Source of the DNA: RCIO01 sp964629765
GTDB taxonomy: Bacteria; Pseudomonadota; Alphaproteobacteria; Rhizobiales; Rhizobiaceae
Length of the DNA: 64,000 bases
Reading direction: 5' to 3'
NCBI GenBank assembly: GCA_964629765.1
Contig: CAZVTK010000002.1
Location: forward strand, 80,610 to 144,609
Shown piece after piece: positions 1-7,850 of the stretch. Each line of letters begins with the position of its first letter. Within the stretch, counting starts at the first letter, position 1. The position numbers were made by a program, and so were the translations under genes. The notes under the pieces are model-generated. The model was given only the letters and a program-made list of their open reading frames with translations. It was not told where the DNA came from and searched no databases.

Positions 1-1004
1 GCCGGGATGTCGTTGACCTGGAAGAGGATCGCCTCCTTGCCGGTATCGTTCAGGTGTTCGTGCGCGGCCCAGGGCGGCAGCGCGAGGAAGTCGCCCTTGG
101 CCCAGTCGAAGCGCTGCCCGTCGATGATCGTCGCGCCGCTGCCGTCGACCACGTAGTAGACGGCGCTGCCGGTGTGGCGGTGCGCCTTGGTGTGCACGCC
201 GGGGCGCAGCATCTGCAACCGCGTGCCGATGGTCGGCAGCGCGGGCTCGCCGGTGAGCGGATTCTGGTATTCGAGGATGACGTCGTCATAGGGGTCGGGC
301 GCGAGGCCGGCGGCGAGCCGCAGCGCCTGCTCCGCGCGCGCCCATGTGTAGGCCAGCAGCGGGCTGGACTTCTTCGGCGCCGGTTTCTTCAGCGGCCGCA
401 TGATGCCGCTGCCGAACTCGCGGTACGAGCGGTCGGGGATGGGGTCCACCGTCTGACGGGCCTGGTCGAAATCCTCGAAGAAGGTGGCGTGCATGGAGCG
501 CACCAGCGAGATGTCGAGCACGTCGATCCAGATCATCGGGCCCGTGCCCCGGTGCTCGTGGTCGTGCCAGGCGCCGCTCGGCGTCAGCACGAGGTCGCCC
601 TTGTTGACGAGGTACTGCTCGCCGTCGACGATCGTGTCGGCACCCTCGCCTTCCATGATGAAGCGCAGCGCGGAGGCCATGTGCCTGTGCGCCGTGGCGA
701 TCTCGCCGGGCAGGATGTACTGGATCGAGAGCCAGAAGGTCGGCGTCGTGCCGTAGGGCAGGCCGGGATTGGTGAGCCGCAGGGTCCGGCGCTGGCCGCC
801 GGCCTCCAGCTTCAGCTTGGCGCCGATCTTGTCGAGCAGCATGGAAATGTCGGCCGCTTTCCACAGCACCGGCTTCATCGGCGAGGAGGGCGTCCTGGAA
901 AAAAGCGGGCCGTCGGTCGGCTGCGCCACCCTGGTGTTGTAGCGCTCCAGCGTGTCAATCAATGCGGCGCGCTCGCTGGCGTCGCTCATCTCAACCTTGG
1001 CCAT
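1..1004 (-). CDS. Gentisate 1,2-dioxygenase-like bicupin (C terminus cut by window edge)
   Basis: Members of this family are Fe(II) ring-cleaving dioxygenases that convert gentisate or 1-hydroxy-2-naphthoate; cytoplasmic. The 334 visible residues show two cupin domains: His106 and His108 in an HRH motif, His148 and His150 in the first barrel, and a second HRH at 275-277. The family is usually about 340-370 aa, so only a short C-terminal piece is missing. The start at 1004 has a strong AGGAGG ribosome site 6-7 bases upstream. It is transcribed away from the ABC binding protein gene, and the shared promoter region holds two copies of the FadR-type operator plus a separate 21-bp palindrome. An FAA-family hydrolase at 11223 could act on a ring-cleavage product, but no maleylpyruvate isomerase is seen. 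Family is clear; the exact substrate is inferred. Confidence 0.85.
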   Translation of the reverse strand, partial: MAKVEMSDASERAALIDTLERYNTRVAQPTDGPLFSRTPSSPMKPVLWKAADISMLLDKIGAKLKLEAGGQRRTLRLTNPGLPYGTTPTFWLSIQYILPGEIATAHRHMASALRFIMEGEGADTIVDGEQYLVNKGDLVLTPSGAWHDHEHRGTGPMIWIDVLDISLVRSMHATFFEDFDQARQTVDPIPDRSYREFGSGIMRPLKKPAPKKSSPLLAYTWARAEQALRLAAGLAPDPYDDVILEYQNPLTGEPALPTIGTRLQMLRPGVHTKAHRHTGSAVYYVVDGSGATIIDGQRFDWAKGDFLALPPWAAHEHLNDTGKEAILFQVNDIP

Positions 1005-1103
1005 CCGTGCCTCCTCGCAACCTCTCCGCCTCGAAACGCGACGCATCCGGCAAGGCATGCGCGATCGAGGCCGGGCGACCATGCGCCCGTCCAATCTTTG
1101 TGT

Positions 1104-1120
1104 CAATGGATGAACCATTG
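1104..1120. promoter_or_regulatory. FadR-type operator 1 (dioxygenase side)
   Basis: CAATGGATGAACCATTG: perfect 6-bp arms CAATGG/CCATTG around a 5-bp centre. It lies about 100 bp upstream of the dioxygenase start, in the divergent region shared with the binding protein gene. It is the same motif found at nine other places in the first 31 kb. Confidence 0.7.
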
Positions 1121-1197
1121 TATTTGGCGCGATGTCTGAAATGCCGCATGCCGGATCGAATCGCTGCGGGGGAACCCGGTCGCTCAAGCTGCGCAGA

Positions 1198-1218
1198 TGG
1201 TGGTCATCTTGACCACCA
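1198..1218. promoter_or_regulatory. 21-bp perfect palindrome in the divergent promoter
   Basis: TGGTGGTCA, centre TCT, TGACCACCA: perfect 9-bp arms. It starts 33 bp before operator 2 and contains a TTGACC that could be the -35 element of the binding protein promoter. It differs from the FadR-type motif, so a second regulator is possible. Confidence 0.45.
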
Positions 1219-1230
1219 CCTCCAATTTTC

Positions 1231-1247
1231 ATATGGTTCAACCATTG
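1231..1247. promoter_or_regulatory. FadR-type operator 2 (ABC binding protein promoter)
   Basis: ATATGGTTCAACCATTG contains TGGTTCAACCA, an exact TGGTNNNACCA core. It ends 29 bp before the ATG at 1277 and follows a -35-like TTGACC at 1209-1214, so a bound repressor would cover the -10 region. Confidence 0.75.
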
Positions 1248-1276
1248 ACACTCATGGAAATGGCTGGGAGGAAAAC

Positions 1277-2356
1277 ATGCTGAAACGTCTCGGCGCGCTG
1301 TGCGCCACCGCCTTCATGGCGGCCACCATCGCCGCCGGCCCCGCCGCGGCACAGGACATGCCGGCGCCCGGCGACGAAGCCGCCCTCTACGAGCGCGCCA
1401 AGGCCGAGGGTTCGCTGGTCTGGTATACCGGCGGCGCGCTCGACACCTCGCAGGCCATCGCGGCCTCCTTCGAGAAGGCCTATCCGGGCGTCAAGGTCGA
1501 GGTCCTGCGCCTTGCCGGCGCCGCGCAGTACCAGCGCTTCATGGAAGAGACCGGTGCCGGCCAGAACATCGCCGACATCCTGTGGATCGGCGACTACCCG
1601 TCCATGCAGGCCCTGGTCGCGGACGAGCTCGTCGCCGAGTGGCGCATCCCGACCGCGGACCGCTTCGACGAGCGCTACCGCATGGGCGGCCGCGCCTACG
1701 CGTTCAACCGCGTCGACTCGGTCATCGTCTACAATGACAGGCTGGTGAGCGAGGAAGAGGCGCGCCTGCTCGAGGCGGACTGGCGCAACATTCTCGATCC
1801 GCGCTTCAAGGGCCGCTTCGCCACCACCACCGCCAAATGCGGCGCCTGCTACGTGGCGATCAACCTGTTCACCGACCCGGCCCTGTCCTCCGTCTATCCC
1901 GAGGACTTCCTTGAAAAGGTCGGCGCGCAGGGACCGGCGGTCTACAACGACTTCATCGCCATGGTGGACCGCATCGTCGCCGGCGAGAACGACTTCGCCT
2001 ACTGGAGCTTCGAGTCCATCGCGGCCACCAAGCGCGCCCAGGGCGCGCCGGTGAAGTGGGTCTACCCGAAGCCGACGCCGTCCTTCCCGAGCACCTGGAT
2101 GGCCGTCTCCGGCAAGGCGCCGCATCCCGCCGCCGCGCGCCTGTTCATCAACTGGGTGGGCAGCGAGGCCGGCGCCAGGTCGATCATGCTCGACTATTTC
2201 GGCACGCCGACCATGAGCGGCATCGCCGACGAGCGCGCCTTCGCTTCCGAGGACTGGTATCGCGGCCCGGCAGAGCTCTACAACGTCGACTTCAACCGCT
2301 GGATCGAGCGCTACGACGCCGACATGGCGCGCTGGATCGCCGCGATCAGCCGTTAG
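1277..2356 (+). CDS. Periplasmic ABC binding protein, Fe3+/extracellular family 1 type (paralogue 1)
   Basis: Captures a solute in the periplasm for the ABC importer encoded at 5750-8945. The protein is 359 aa with a Sec signal peptide (about residues 1-26, hydrophobic core then PAAAQ). The mature part opens like FutA/AfuA-type binding proteins, and the block QYQRFMEETGAGQN is shared nearly exactly with the second binding protein at 27437. The start was chosen at ATG 1277 because GGGAGG lies 6 bases upstream; longer in-frame starts would run through the operator at 1231-1247. A strong hairpin follows the stop. Although this family includes iron binders, the location inside a catabolic regulon suggests an organic acid ligand (inference). 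Confidence 0.85.
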   Translation: MLKRLGALCATAFMAATIAAGPAAAQDMPAPGDEAALYERAKAEGSLVWYTGGALDTSQAIAASFEKAYPGVKVEVLRLAGAAQYQRFMEETGAGQNIADILWIGDYPSMQALVADELVAEWRIPTADRFDERYRMGGRAYAFNRVDSVIVYNDRLVSEEEARLLEADWRNILDPRFKGRFATTTAKCGACYVAINLFTDPALSSVYPEDFLEKVGAQGPAVYNDFIAMVDRIVAGENDFAYWSFESIAATKRAQGAPVKWVYPKPTPSFPSTWMAVSGKAPHPAAARLFINWVGSEAGARSIMLDYFGTPTMSGIADERAFASEDWYRGPAELYNVDFNRWIERYDADMARWIAAISR

Positions 2357-2381
2357 CGGCCGTGGTTTCTTCCGCAAGCTG

Positions 2382-2413
2382 GACGCCGGCCGGCCGATCC
2401 GCCGGCCGGCGTC
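2382..2413 (+). terminator. Hairpin after binding protein gene
   Basis: Perfect 13-bp arms (GACGCCGGCCGGC at 2382-2394, its complement at 2401-2413) with a 6-base loop, followed by GTTTCCT. It probably terminates or attenuates transcription so that the binding protein is made in excess of downstream genes. A comparable hairpin follows the paralogue at 28520. Confidence 0.6.
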
Positions 2414-2465
2414 GTTTCCTGCCTTTGCCCGGCGCGCAATGCAGCAAGCCGGCGGCGGATCGACC

Positions 2466-3680
2466 ATGATGCCGGACATCCGCATCGGCGACGAGGAGCG
2501 CTCCCGCAGGAGGATGCGCGTGCTCGCCGATATCCACAACCTGAACGACATGCGAGAAGCCGCCCGCCGGCGGTTGCCGAAGGGAATCTTCGAGTTCATC
2601 GACCGAGGCGCCGAGGACGAGATTGCGATCTCGAACAACCGGCGCGCCATCGACGACCTGAAATTCTCTCCGAAAGTGCCGCGCGACGTGTCGGGACGCA
2701 CTGCCGATACGGTTCTGTTCGGGAAGCGCCACGGCATGCCGGCCGCGATCGCGCCGACCGGCGCTGCCGGGCTGGTGCGCTACCAGGGCGAGTTGGAGCT
2801 GGCCCGCGCCGCCGCACAGGCGAACATACCCTTCACGCTTGCGACCCGTTCGACGATATCACTGGAGGAGGTCGCCGCCCGCGCAGGCGGCACGCTGTGG
2901 TTCCAGCTCTATGTATGGGCTGACAGGAGCCTGTCCCACGGCATTGTGGAGCGGGCGGCGAAGGCCGGATACGAGGCGCTGGTCGTCACCGTCGACACGC
3001 CTGCGCCGCCCAACCGCGAATACAACCACCGCAACGGCTTTTCCCTTCCGTTCGTGCCTTCCGGCCGCGCGGTACTCGACATGGCACGCCATCCGAAATG
3101 GCTTTTCGGCGTGATGGGAAGATATCTCCTGACCACCGGCATGCCCCGCTACGAAAACCAGCCCGGCGAGCACAACCAGAAGATGACGCGCGGCGCCGAG
3201 ACGCTGGCGTCGCGCATCAGCGATTCCGTCACCTGGGAGGATATCGCGACGTTGCGCCGGCTCTGGCCGCGCACGCTCATCCTCAAGGGCATCCTGCGTG
3301 CGGACGATGCGAGGAAGGCGGTGGAACACGGCGTCGACGGAGTCGTGGTGTCCAACCATGGAGGCCGCTGCCTGGATGCCGCCGTCGCACCCCTCGATGC
3401 ATTGCCGGGCATCGCCGACGCCGTCGCCGGACGGGCAACCATCCTGGTCGACGGCGGCTTTCGCCGCGGCAGCGACATAGCGAAGGCGATATGCCTGGGC
3501 GCATCTGCCGTGCTGCTGGGCCGGACGACGCTGTTCGGCACGGCCGTGGCGGGCGAAAAGGGGGCACACCACGCGCTGGCGATCCTGCGACGCGAGCTTC
3601 TGACGGTGATGGCGATGACAGGCGCTTCGGCGCTGTCCGACCTTGAGCCCGATCTCCTGGTCGGCGGAAGCAGGACATGA
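2466..3680 (+). CDS. FMN-dependent alpha-hydroxy-acid oxidase/dehydrogenase
   Basis: Oxidises an L-2-hydroxy acid to the 2-oxo acid on FMN (LldD/glycolate oxidase/mandelate dehydrogenase family). The protein is 404 aa from this start. Visible family signatures include FQLYVWAD, VTVDTPAPP and SNHGGR with catalytic His298 and Arg301, then VDGGFRRGSDI for FMN phosphate. Oddity: the N-terminal substrate-carboxylate tyrosine (FHYIDGGA in LldD) is Phe44 here (FEFIDRGA). The start is uncertain: ATG pairs at 2439 and 2466-2469 and an ATG at 2514 all lie before the conserved domain, and none has an ideal ribosome site. It follows the binding protein gene, so it is probably in the same transcription unit. 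Substrate is unknown. Confidence 0.85.
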   Translation: MMPDIRIGDEERSRRRMRVLADIHNLNDMREAARRRLPKGIFEFIDRGAEDEIAISNNRRAIDDLKFSPKVPRDVSGRTADTVLFGKRHGMPAAIAPTGAAGLVRYQGELELARAAAQANIPFTLATRSTISLEEVAARAGGTLWFQLYVWADRSLSHGIVERAAKAGYEALVVTVDTPAPPNREYNHRNGFSLPFVPSGRAVLDMARHPKWLFGVMGRYLLTTGMPRYENQPGEHNQKMTRGAETLASRISDSVTWEDIATLRRLWPRTLILKGILRADDARKAVEHGVDGVVVSNHGGRCLDAAVAPLDALPGIADAVAGRATILVDGGFRRGSDIAKAICLGASAVLLGRTTLFGTAVAGEKGAHHALAILRRELLTVMAMTGASALSDLEPDLLVGGSRT

Positions 3681-3794
3681 AGGCTGGACCTGAAGGGCGC
3701 GAGCGCCGTCTCCCGATATTTGTTCCCTCGCCGCTTCGAAACAGGAGCGACGCCGGGAATGCGTCGATCCCTAACGGCAGGAGCCGAAGACATC

Positions 3795-4223
3795 GTGACG
3801 CTTGACTGGACGACGGCGCGGGCCGTCATCGAAACCTACCTGCATGGCGTCGACGCCAAAGACGAGGCCGAGCTGCTCGGCGTGTTCGCCGAGGACGCCG
3901 AGGCGCTCTACCATCGCGGCTCGGCCGACGAGCGCCGCACGCTGGGCCGCGACGGGATCGTCGGCGAGATCGTGCGCAGCATCGCGCGCTTCACCGCATC
4001 GAACCACAGCATCTCCAATTTCACCGTGAAGCTCAACGGCGACGCCGCGCGCACGGACACTTTCGCCATCGCCAACGTCGTCTTCGGCACGCGCATGCTG
4101 GTGCGCGGGCTGCGCTATCAGGACCTGATCGTGCGCACGCCCGCCGGGCCGGTCATCCGCGAGCGCGTCCACACGCCGCTCTGGCAGACCGAGCTGGCCA
4201 CCGTGCCGCCGAAGATGGGCTGA
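3795..4223 (+). CDS. SnoaL/NTF2-like fold protein
   Basis: A 142-aa protein with the pattern of the SnoaL-like superfamily: an N-terminal helix pair (ARAVIETYLHGVDAKDEAEL), a FAEDAEALYHRG strand region, then beta-rich sequence ending near RERVHTPLW. Such proteins act as small cyclases, isomerases or dehydratases, or as binding partners; the family alone does not give the reaction. I chose GTG 3795 because AGGAG lies 11 bases upstream; an ATG at 3759 is possible but has weaker spacing. It is the last gene of the plus-strand unit and converges on the Gfo/Idh/MocA gene. Confidence 0.7.
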   Translation: MTLDWTTARAVIETYLHGVDAKDEAELLGVFAEDAEALYHRGSADERRTLGRDGIVGEIVRSIARFTASNHSISNFTVKLNGDAARTDTFAIANVVFGTRMLVRGLRYQDLIVRTPAGPVIRERVHTPLWQTELATVPPKMG

Positions 4224-4246
4224 GCCTCGCGGGCGGCGCCGGCGTT

Positions 4247-5365
4247 TCAGGCGTCGCGCTGCGCCTGCGCCGCGAAGGCGTAGGCGGCTTCGATGATCTC
4301 CAGATGGCGCACCCCCGCCTCGATGTCGATCTCGCCCGACCGTCCGGCGTCGAGCGCGTCGAGGAACGCCGATATGTCGGCATCCGGCGATTCCCGCTCC
4401 AGCGGCACCGGCGCGTTGCCGCGCGGCGGGATCGCGGCGATGGTGGAGGCCCACATCGACATCGGGTCGTGCTCGTATCCGGCCGGATGCGCGAACGGCA
4501 CCGTCGGCGCGTGCACCACGAGCCGGTCGCGCAGCGGCCCGAAGCGCGCCACGCCGCCGCTGCCGTGCAGCGTCACGCCCATGAAGCCGCGCCAGGGGTG
4601 CCGGTCCCAGCCGATGCGGCCGGCATTCATCGTGGCGATCACGCCGCCCTCGAATTCCACCACGAGCGCGCCGAAATCCTCCGCGTTCTGGTCGAGATGC
4701 TCGCGGAAGAAATGGTTGCCCGTGAATGCCGCCACCGAGCGCACGGGCCGGCCGACCAGCCAGCAGGCAAGCGAGACGGGATAGTAGCCCATGTCGAACA
4801 GCTCGCGCTTGGCCGATTCGGCGGGAAAGCGCGGCAGCGCCGTCACCTCCCTGCGGATGCCGGACGGCAGCTCCGCCGGCATGCCCTTGGACACCAGCAT
4901 CTCGCCATGCAGGGCGAGCAGCGTGCCCAGCCGGCCGGACTCCAGCGCCCGCCTGGCCTCGCGCGCCCACGGCGTGGTCGCATGGCTGAGGATCTGCGTT
5001 TGCACGCCGCCGGCGCGCACCGCGGCGGCGATGCGCCGGGCGTCGGCGGCGGAAGCGGCCGCCGGCTTGTCGAGATAGAGATGCAGGCCGCGCCCCGCGC
5101 AGCGGGCGGCGACCTCGCCGCGGTCTTCCATCGGCACGCACACGCAGGCGATGTCGGCTCCCCGGTCGAGGGCCGCGTCGAGCGTGAGGAAATCGATGCC
5201 GAGCCGGGCCGCCATAGCGGCGCCGGCCGCCCGCCGCGGCTCCGGTATGCCGGGAAGGTCGGCCAGCGCCACGACCTCGCAGCGCGGCTCCGCCATGAAA
5301 TGCGGCGCGTAGTGCTCCTGGTGCGTGCGGTCCCCGCCGGCGAGCAGTACCCGGTAGCGCGCCAT
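4247..5365 (-). CDS. Gfo/Idh/MocA family NAD(P)-dependent oxidoreductase
   Basis: Members oxidise or reduce a hydroxyl group of sugars, cyclitols or related compounds with NAD(P). The protein is 372 aa. The N-terminal Rossmann fold has ALADLPGIPEP and DIACVCVPMEDRGEVA; DKPAAASAADA follows, equivalent to the family EKP motif with its conserved lysine. The C-terminal half (residues about 130-370) is the GFO_IDH_MocA_C fold. It starts 2 bases after the stop of the small gene at 5368, so it is translationally close-packed in the ABC transporter operon, which probably reads from 8945 down to 4247. Its substrate is likely linked to the imported solute (inference). Confidence 0.85.
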   Translation of the reverse strand: MARYRVLLAGGDRTHQEHYAPHFMAEPRCEVVALADLPGIPEPRRAAGAAMAARLGIDFLTLDAALDRGADIACVCVPMEDRGEVAARCAGRGLHLYLDKPAAASAADARRIAAAVRAGGVQTQILSHATTPWAREARRALESGRLGTLLALHGEMLVSKGMPAELPSGIRREVTALPRFPAESAKRELFDMGYYPVSLACWLVGRPVRSVAAFTGNHFFREHLDQNAEDFGALVVEFEGGVIATMNAGRIGWDRHPWRGFMGVTLHGSGGVARFGPLRDRLVVHAPTVPFAHPAGYEHDPMSMWASTIAAIPPRGNAPVPLERESPDADISAFLDALDAGRSGEIDIEAGVRHLEIIEAAYAFAAQAQRDA

Positions 5366-5367
5366 GG

Positions 5368-5742
5368 TCAGGGCTCGTGCCGCCAGGTCAGCGATCCGCC
5401 GCTGCCGAGCACGAGCAGGTCGCAGCGGCTTTCCGGCGCGACGACCACCGACAGCAGGGCGATCTGCCCGCCGGACCAGAGCGCGAGCACGGCGGCGGCG
5501 GATGCTCCGCCCACCGGGTGCAGGCTCCTGCGCTCGCCGCCGAAGCACCGGCCGATCGCAGCCAGCGCGCCGTCGCGCGCGGCGGCCGCGCCCGCCTCCG
5601 ACGTCACCGCGAGCAGCAGCCGGGCGGAGCGCGGCGTGCCGATGCGCCCGCCGGCAACGGCCCGGTCGACGGCGTCCCAGAGCCTGGCAAGCAGGGCCGG
5701 CAGCTCGAGGGTCGGGTCGGGGGTCGGGTCGGGCGCGCCCAT
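5368..5742 (-). CDS. Uncharacterised 124-aa protein between permease and oxidoreductase
   Basis: I do not recognise this family. It is 124 aa, rich in Ala, Gly and Leu, with a repetitive N terminus (PDPTPDPT, encoded by a GTCGG-type DNA repeat) and a C terminus LLVLGSGGSLTWRHEP that looks like two beta strands. There is no signal peptide or clear membrane segment. It begins 7 bases after the permease stop and ends 2 bases before the oxidoreductase start, so all three are co-transcribed. The tight packing suggests it serves the same substrate, perhaps as a partner of the Gfo/Idh/MocA enzyme. It could have been a domain of a larger enzyme. Confidence 0.6.
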   Translation of the reverse strand: MGAPDPTPDPTLELPALLARLWDAVDRAVAGGRIGTPRSARLLLAVTSEAGAAAARDGALAAIGRCFGGERRSLHPVGGASAAAVLALWSGGQIALLSVVVAPESRCDLLVLGSGGSLTWRHEP

Positions 5743-5749
5743 GGCCGCC

Positions 5750-7528
5750 CTATTTCGACGCCGCGACGGCTTCGAGCCGCACCTTGAACAGCGCCCGTGT
5801 CACCAGCACCAGGCCGATCATCATCGCCGTCTGCACGACGCCGACCGCCGAGGCGAACTGGTACTCGCCGCCGTCCATGTAGTGCCAGGTCAGCACCGAG
5901 AGCGTCAGGCTCTTCTGGCTGTAGAGCAGCGCGGAGGCGGACAGCTCCTTGATCGACTGCAACATGACGAAGAACAGCAGCGCGATCAGCGTCGGCTGGA
6001 CCAGCGGCATGACGATGGCGCGGATCGCCCTCAGCCGCGAGGCCCCGGACATGCGCGCGCTCTGCTCCAGCTCGGGATGGACCTGCATGATCGCCGATCG
6101 GCTGACGAGGATGCCGTAGGGCAGCGACTTGGCGACCATCGCCAGGAGCAGGATCCAGATCGTGCCGTAGAGCGGCGTGCGCAGATAGAGCCACAGCAGG
6201 CCGATGCCGTAGACGAGGCCCGGCACCGCCACCGGCAGCACGCCGAGCATGGCGACCGTCTTCGAGAAGAAGGTCGGCTGGCGCACCTCGAGGAAGCTGA
6301 TCAGGAAGCCGAACACCACGCAGGCGGCGCCGGTCAGTATCGCGGCCAGCGCGGTGTTCCACAAGGCGGTCCGCGTGTCGGGCAGGTTGAGGATCTTGTC
6401 GTAGTGGACGAGCGTGAGGATGTCCCACGAGATCGTCGTCGACGAGTACTTCATGAACGACGACAGGATGATCGAGCCGAGCGGCAGGATGTCGGCCGCG
6501 AGCACGTAGACCGTGATCACCGCCAGCGCCGGCCATTTGAGCGCGCCCAGCGGCAGCGGCTTGCCCTTGAACCCCTTGCCGGCCATCGTCACGTAGCGCT
6601 CGCTGCGCCTGGTGATGACGCGCTGGATCAGCATGCCGGCGATGGCGATCCACAGGATCATGGTGCCCGCGGCGGCCGCGTGGGCACGGTGCACCGGGAA
6701 CTGGGTCGAGTCCTTGTAGATCTGCCAGGGCAGCGTGGTGAAGCCGGCATTGGCGCCGATGATGCCGGGTATGGTGTAGACCTCGGCGGCGAGGATGAAG
6801 ACCAGCAGGCCGGCCGAGAAGATCGACGGCATGGCCATCGGCACGGTGATGAGGCTCAGCGTCTTCAGCGGGCCGGCGCCGGACATGCGGGACGCCTCCT
6901 CCAGCGAGGAATCCATGGTCCGCATCGAGCCGACCGTGAACAGGTAGACGAACGGGCAGAAGAACAGGAACATCACCCACACGACGCCGCCGAAGCTCCA
7001 GATGTTGAAGAGAGGCGACGCGTCGATGCCGAACAGGCTCCAGAACTGCATCCAGGCGATGTTGATCAGCCCCGTCTTCTCCGAGCCCAGCGCGATCCAC
7101 GCGATGAGGCCGGTGAAGGGCGACACGAACATCGGCATGATGATCAGCAGCTCGATCAGGCCTTTGTTCTTCATGTCGGTGCGTGCCATGATCAGCGCCA
7201 TGACGACGCCGAAGACCAGCGACAGCGCGGTGACGAGCGCCGAAAGCAGCAGGGCGTTCATCAGATAGCCCAGATATTGCGCCGTCCCGTACACGTTGAT
7301 CACGGCTTCGAGGCTGCGCACCGCGCTGAGGCCGACACGCGTCTCCTTGTAGAAGGACGCGTCCACGGCCAGCACCAGCGGGACGATGGAAACCAGGATG
7401 ACCGCGGCGGCGATCGCCAGCCACAGCAGGTTTTCCGGCGTCAGGTAGGTCCTGAAGATGTCGGTCCGGCGCGGCGCGATCACGGTGCCGGCAGTGCGGG
7501 GCATCGTATTGACGGACTGCATGGCCAT
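5750..7528 (-). CDS. ABC importer permease, fused double membrane domain (Fe3+-type, AfuB/FbpB-like)
   Basis: Forms the membrane channel of a binding-protein-dependent importer. At 592 aa it carries two BPD_transp_1 domains in one chain, each with about six membrane helices and an EAA-type coupling loop (EEASRMSGAGPLKTL and EQSARMSGASRLRAI). A fused double permease is typical of the FbpB/AfuB class, so a single gene is enough. ATG 7528 was chosen because AAGGGAG lies about 9 bases upstream; translation from further upstream would run through the 271-bp inverted-repeat element. It works with the ATPase at 7851 and the binding proteins at 1277 and 27437. Confidence 0.88.
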   Translation of the reverse strand: MAMQSVNTMPRTAGTVIAPRRTDIFRTYLTPENLLWLAIAAAVILVSIVPLVLAVDASFYKETRVGLSAVRSLEAVINVYGTAQYLGYLMNALLLSALVTALSLVFGVVMALIMARTDMKNKGLIELLIIMPMFVSPFTGLIAWIALGSEKTGLINIAWMQFWSLFGIDASPLFNIWSFGGVVWVMFLFFCPFVYLFTVGSMRTMDSSLEEASRMSGAGPLKTLSLITVPMAMPSIFSAGLLVFILAAEVYTIPGIIGANAGFTTLPWQIYKDSTQFPVHRAHAAAAGTMILWIAIAGMLIQRVITRRSERYVTMAGKGFKGKPLPLGALKWPALAVITVYVLAADILPLGSIILSSFMKYSSTTISWDILTLVHYDKILNLPDTRTALWNTALAAILTGAACVVFGFLISFLEVRQPTFFSKTVAMLGVLPVAVPGLVYGIGLLWLYLRTPLYGTIWILLLAMVAKSLPYGILVSRSAIMQVHPELEQSARMSGASRLRAIRAIVMPLVQPTLIALLFFVMLQSIKELSASALLYSQKSLTLSVLTWHYMDGGEYQFASAVGVVQTAMMIGLVLVTRALFKVRLEAVAASK

Positions 7529-7552
7529 CGATGGTCTCCCTTGCCTGTGGGC

Positions 7553-7823
7553 TAGGTCGTGTACTGATAATGGGTTTGGCCGCGGCGCGAGCCGGATTTG
7601 GGCCCTGAGCAGGCGAAAAGACCGCCGTGGTGTCGACCACCACAAGGGCTTTTCAACGAACTCAGGCCGCAAATCCGCCGCGCCCCGAAGGGGTATGGCC
7701 AAAATCGGTGATTTCGTCGTCGCGGACCCTCGACGGGGAACCACCCCGCCTTCGGCTCCGCTCCTCGAACTGACCGATTTTGACCCATACCGCGGCTCGA
7801 ACCCATTATCAGTACACGACCTA
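7553..7823. mobile_element. MITE-like element with perfect terminal inverted repeats
   Basis: A 271-bp segment whose ends are perfect 24-bp inverted repeats (left end begins TAGGTCGTGTACTGATAA at 7553-7576; its complement is at 7800-7823). The repeats are bounded by TA on each side, as for a TA target duplication. Inside are nested inverted repeats: GAAAAG/CTTTTC around a GTGGT/ACCAC dyad, and GGTATGG/CCATACC-type arms. No transposase is encoded. It sits in the 322-bp gap between the ATPase and permease genes of one operon, so it is probably transcribed through. MITE or Rhizobiales palindromic repeat is an inference from structure. Confidence 0.7.
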
Positions 7824-7850
7824 GGCCCACGCTGTCGGATATCGCCAAGG

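Noticed and set aside
4304..7555. Very long open frame on the plus strand
   Set aside because: It is antisense to the oxidoreductase, small gene and permease; the translation is low-complexity Arg/His/Gln/Asp sequence expected from high-GC shadow frames, with no family features.
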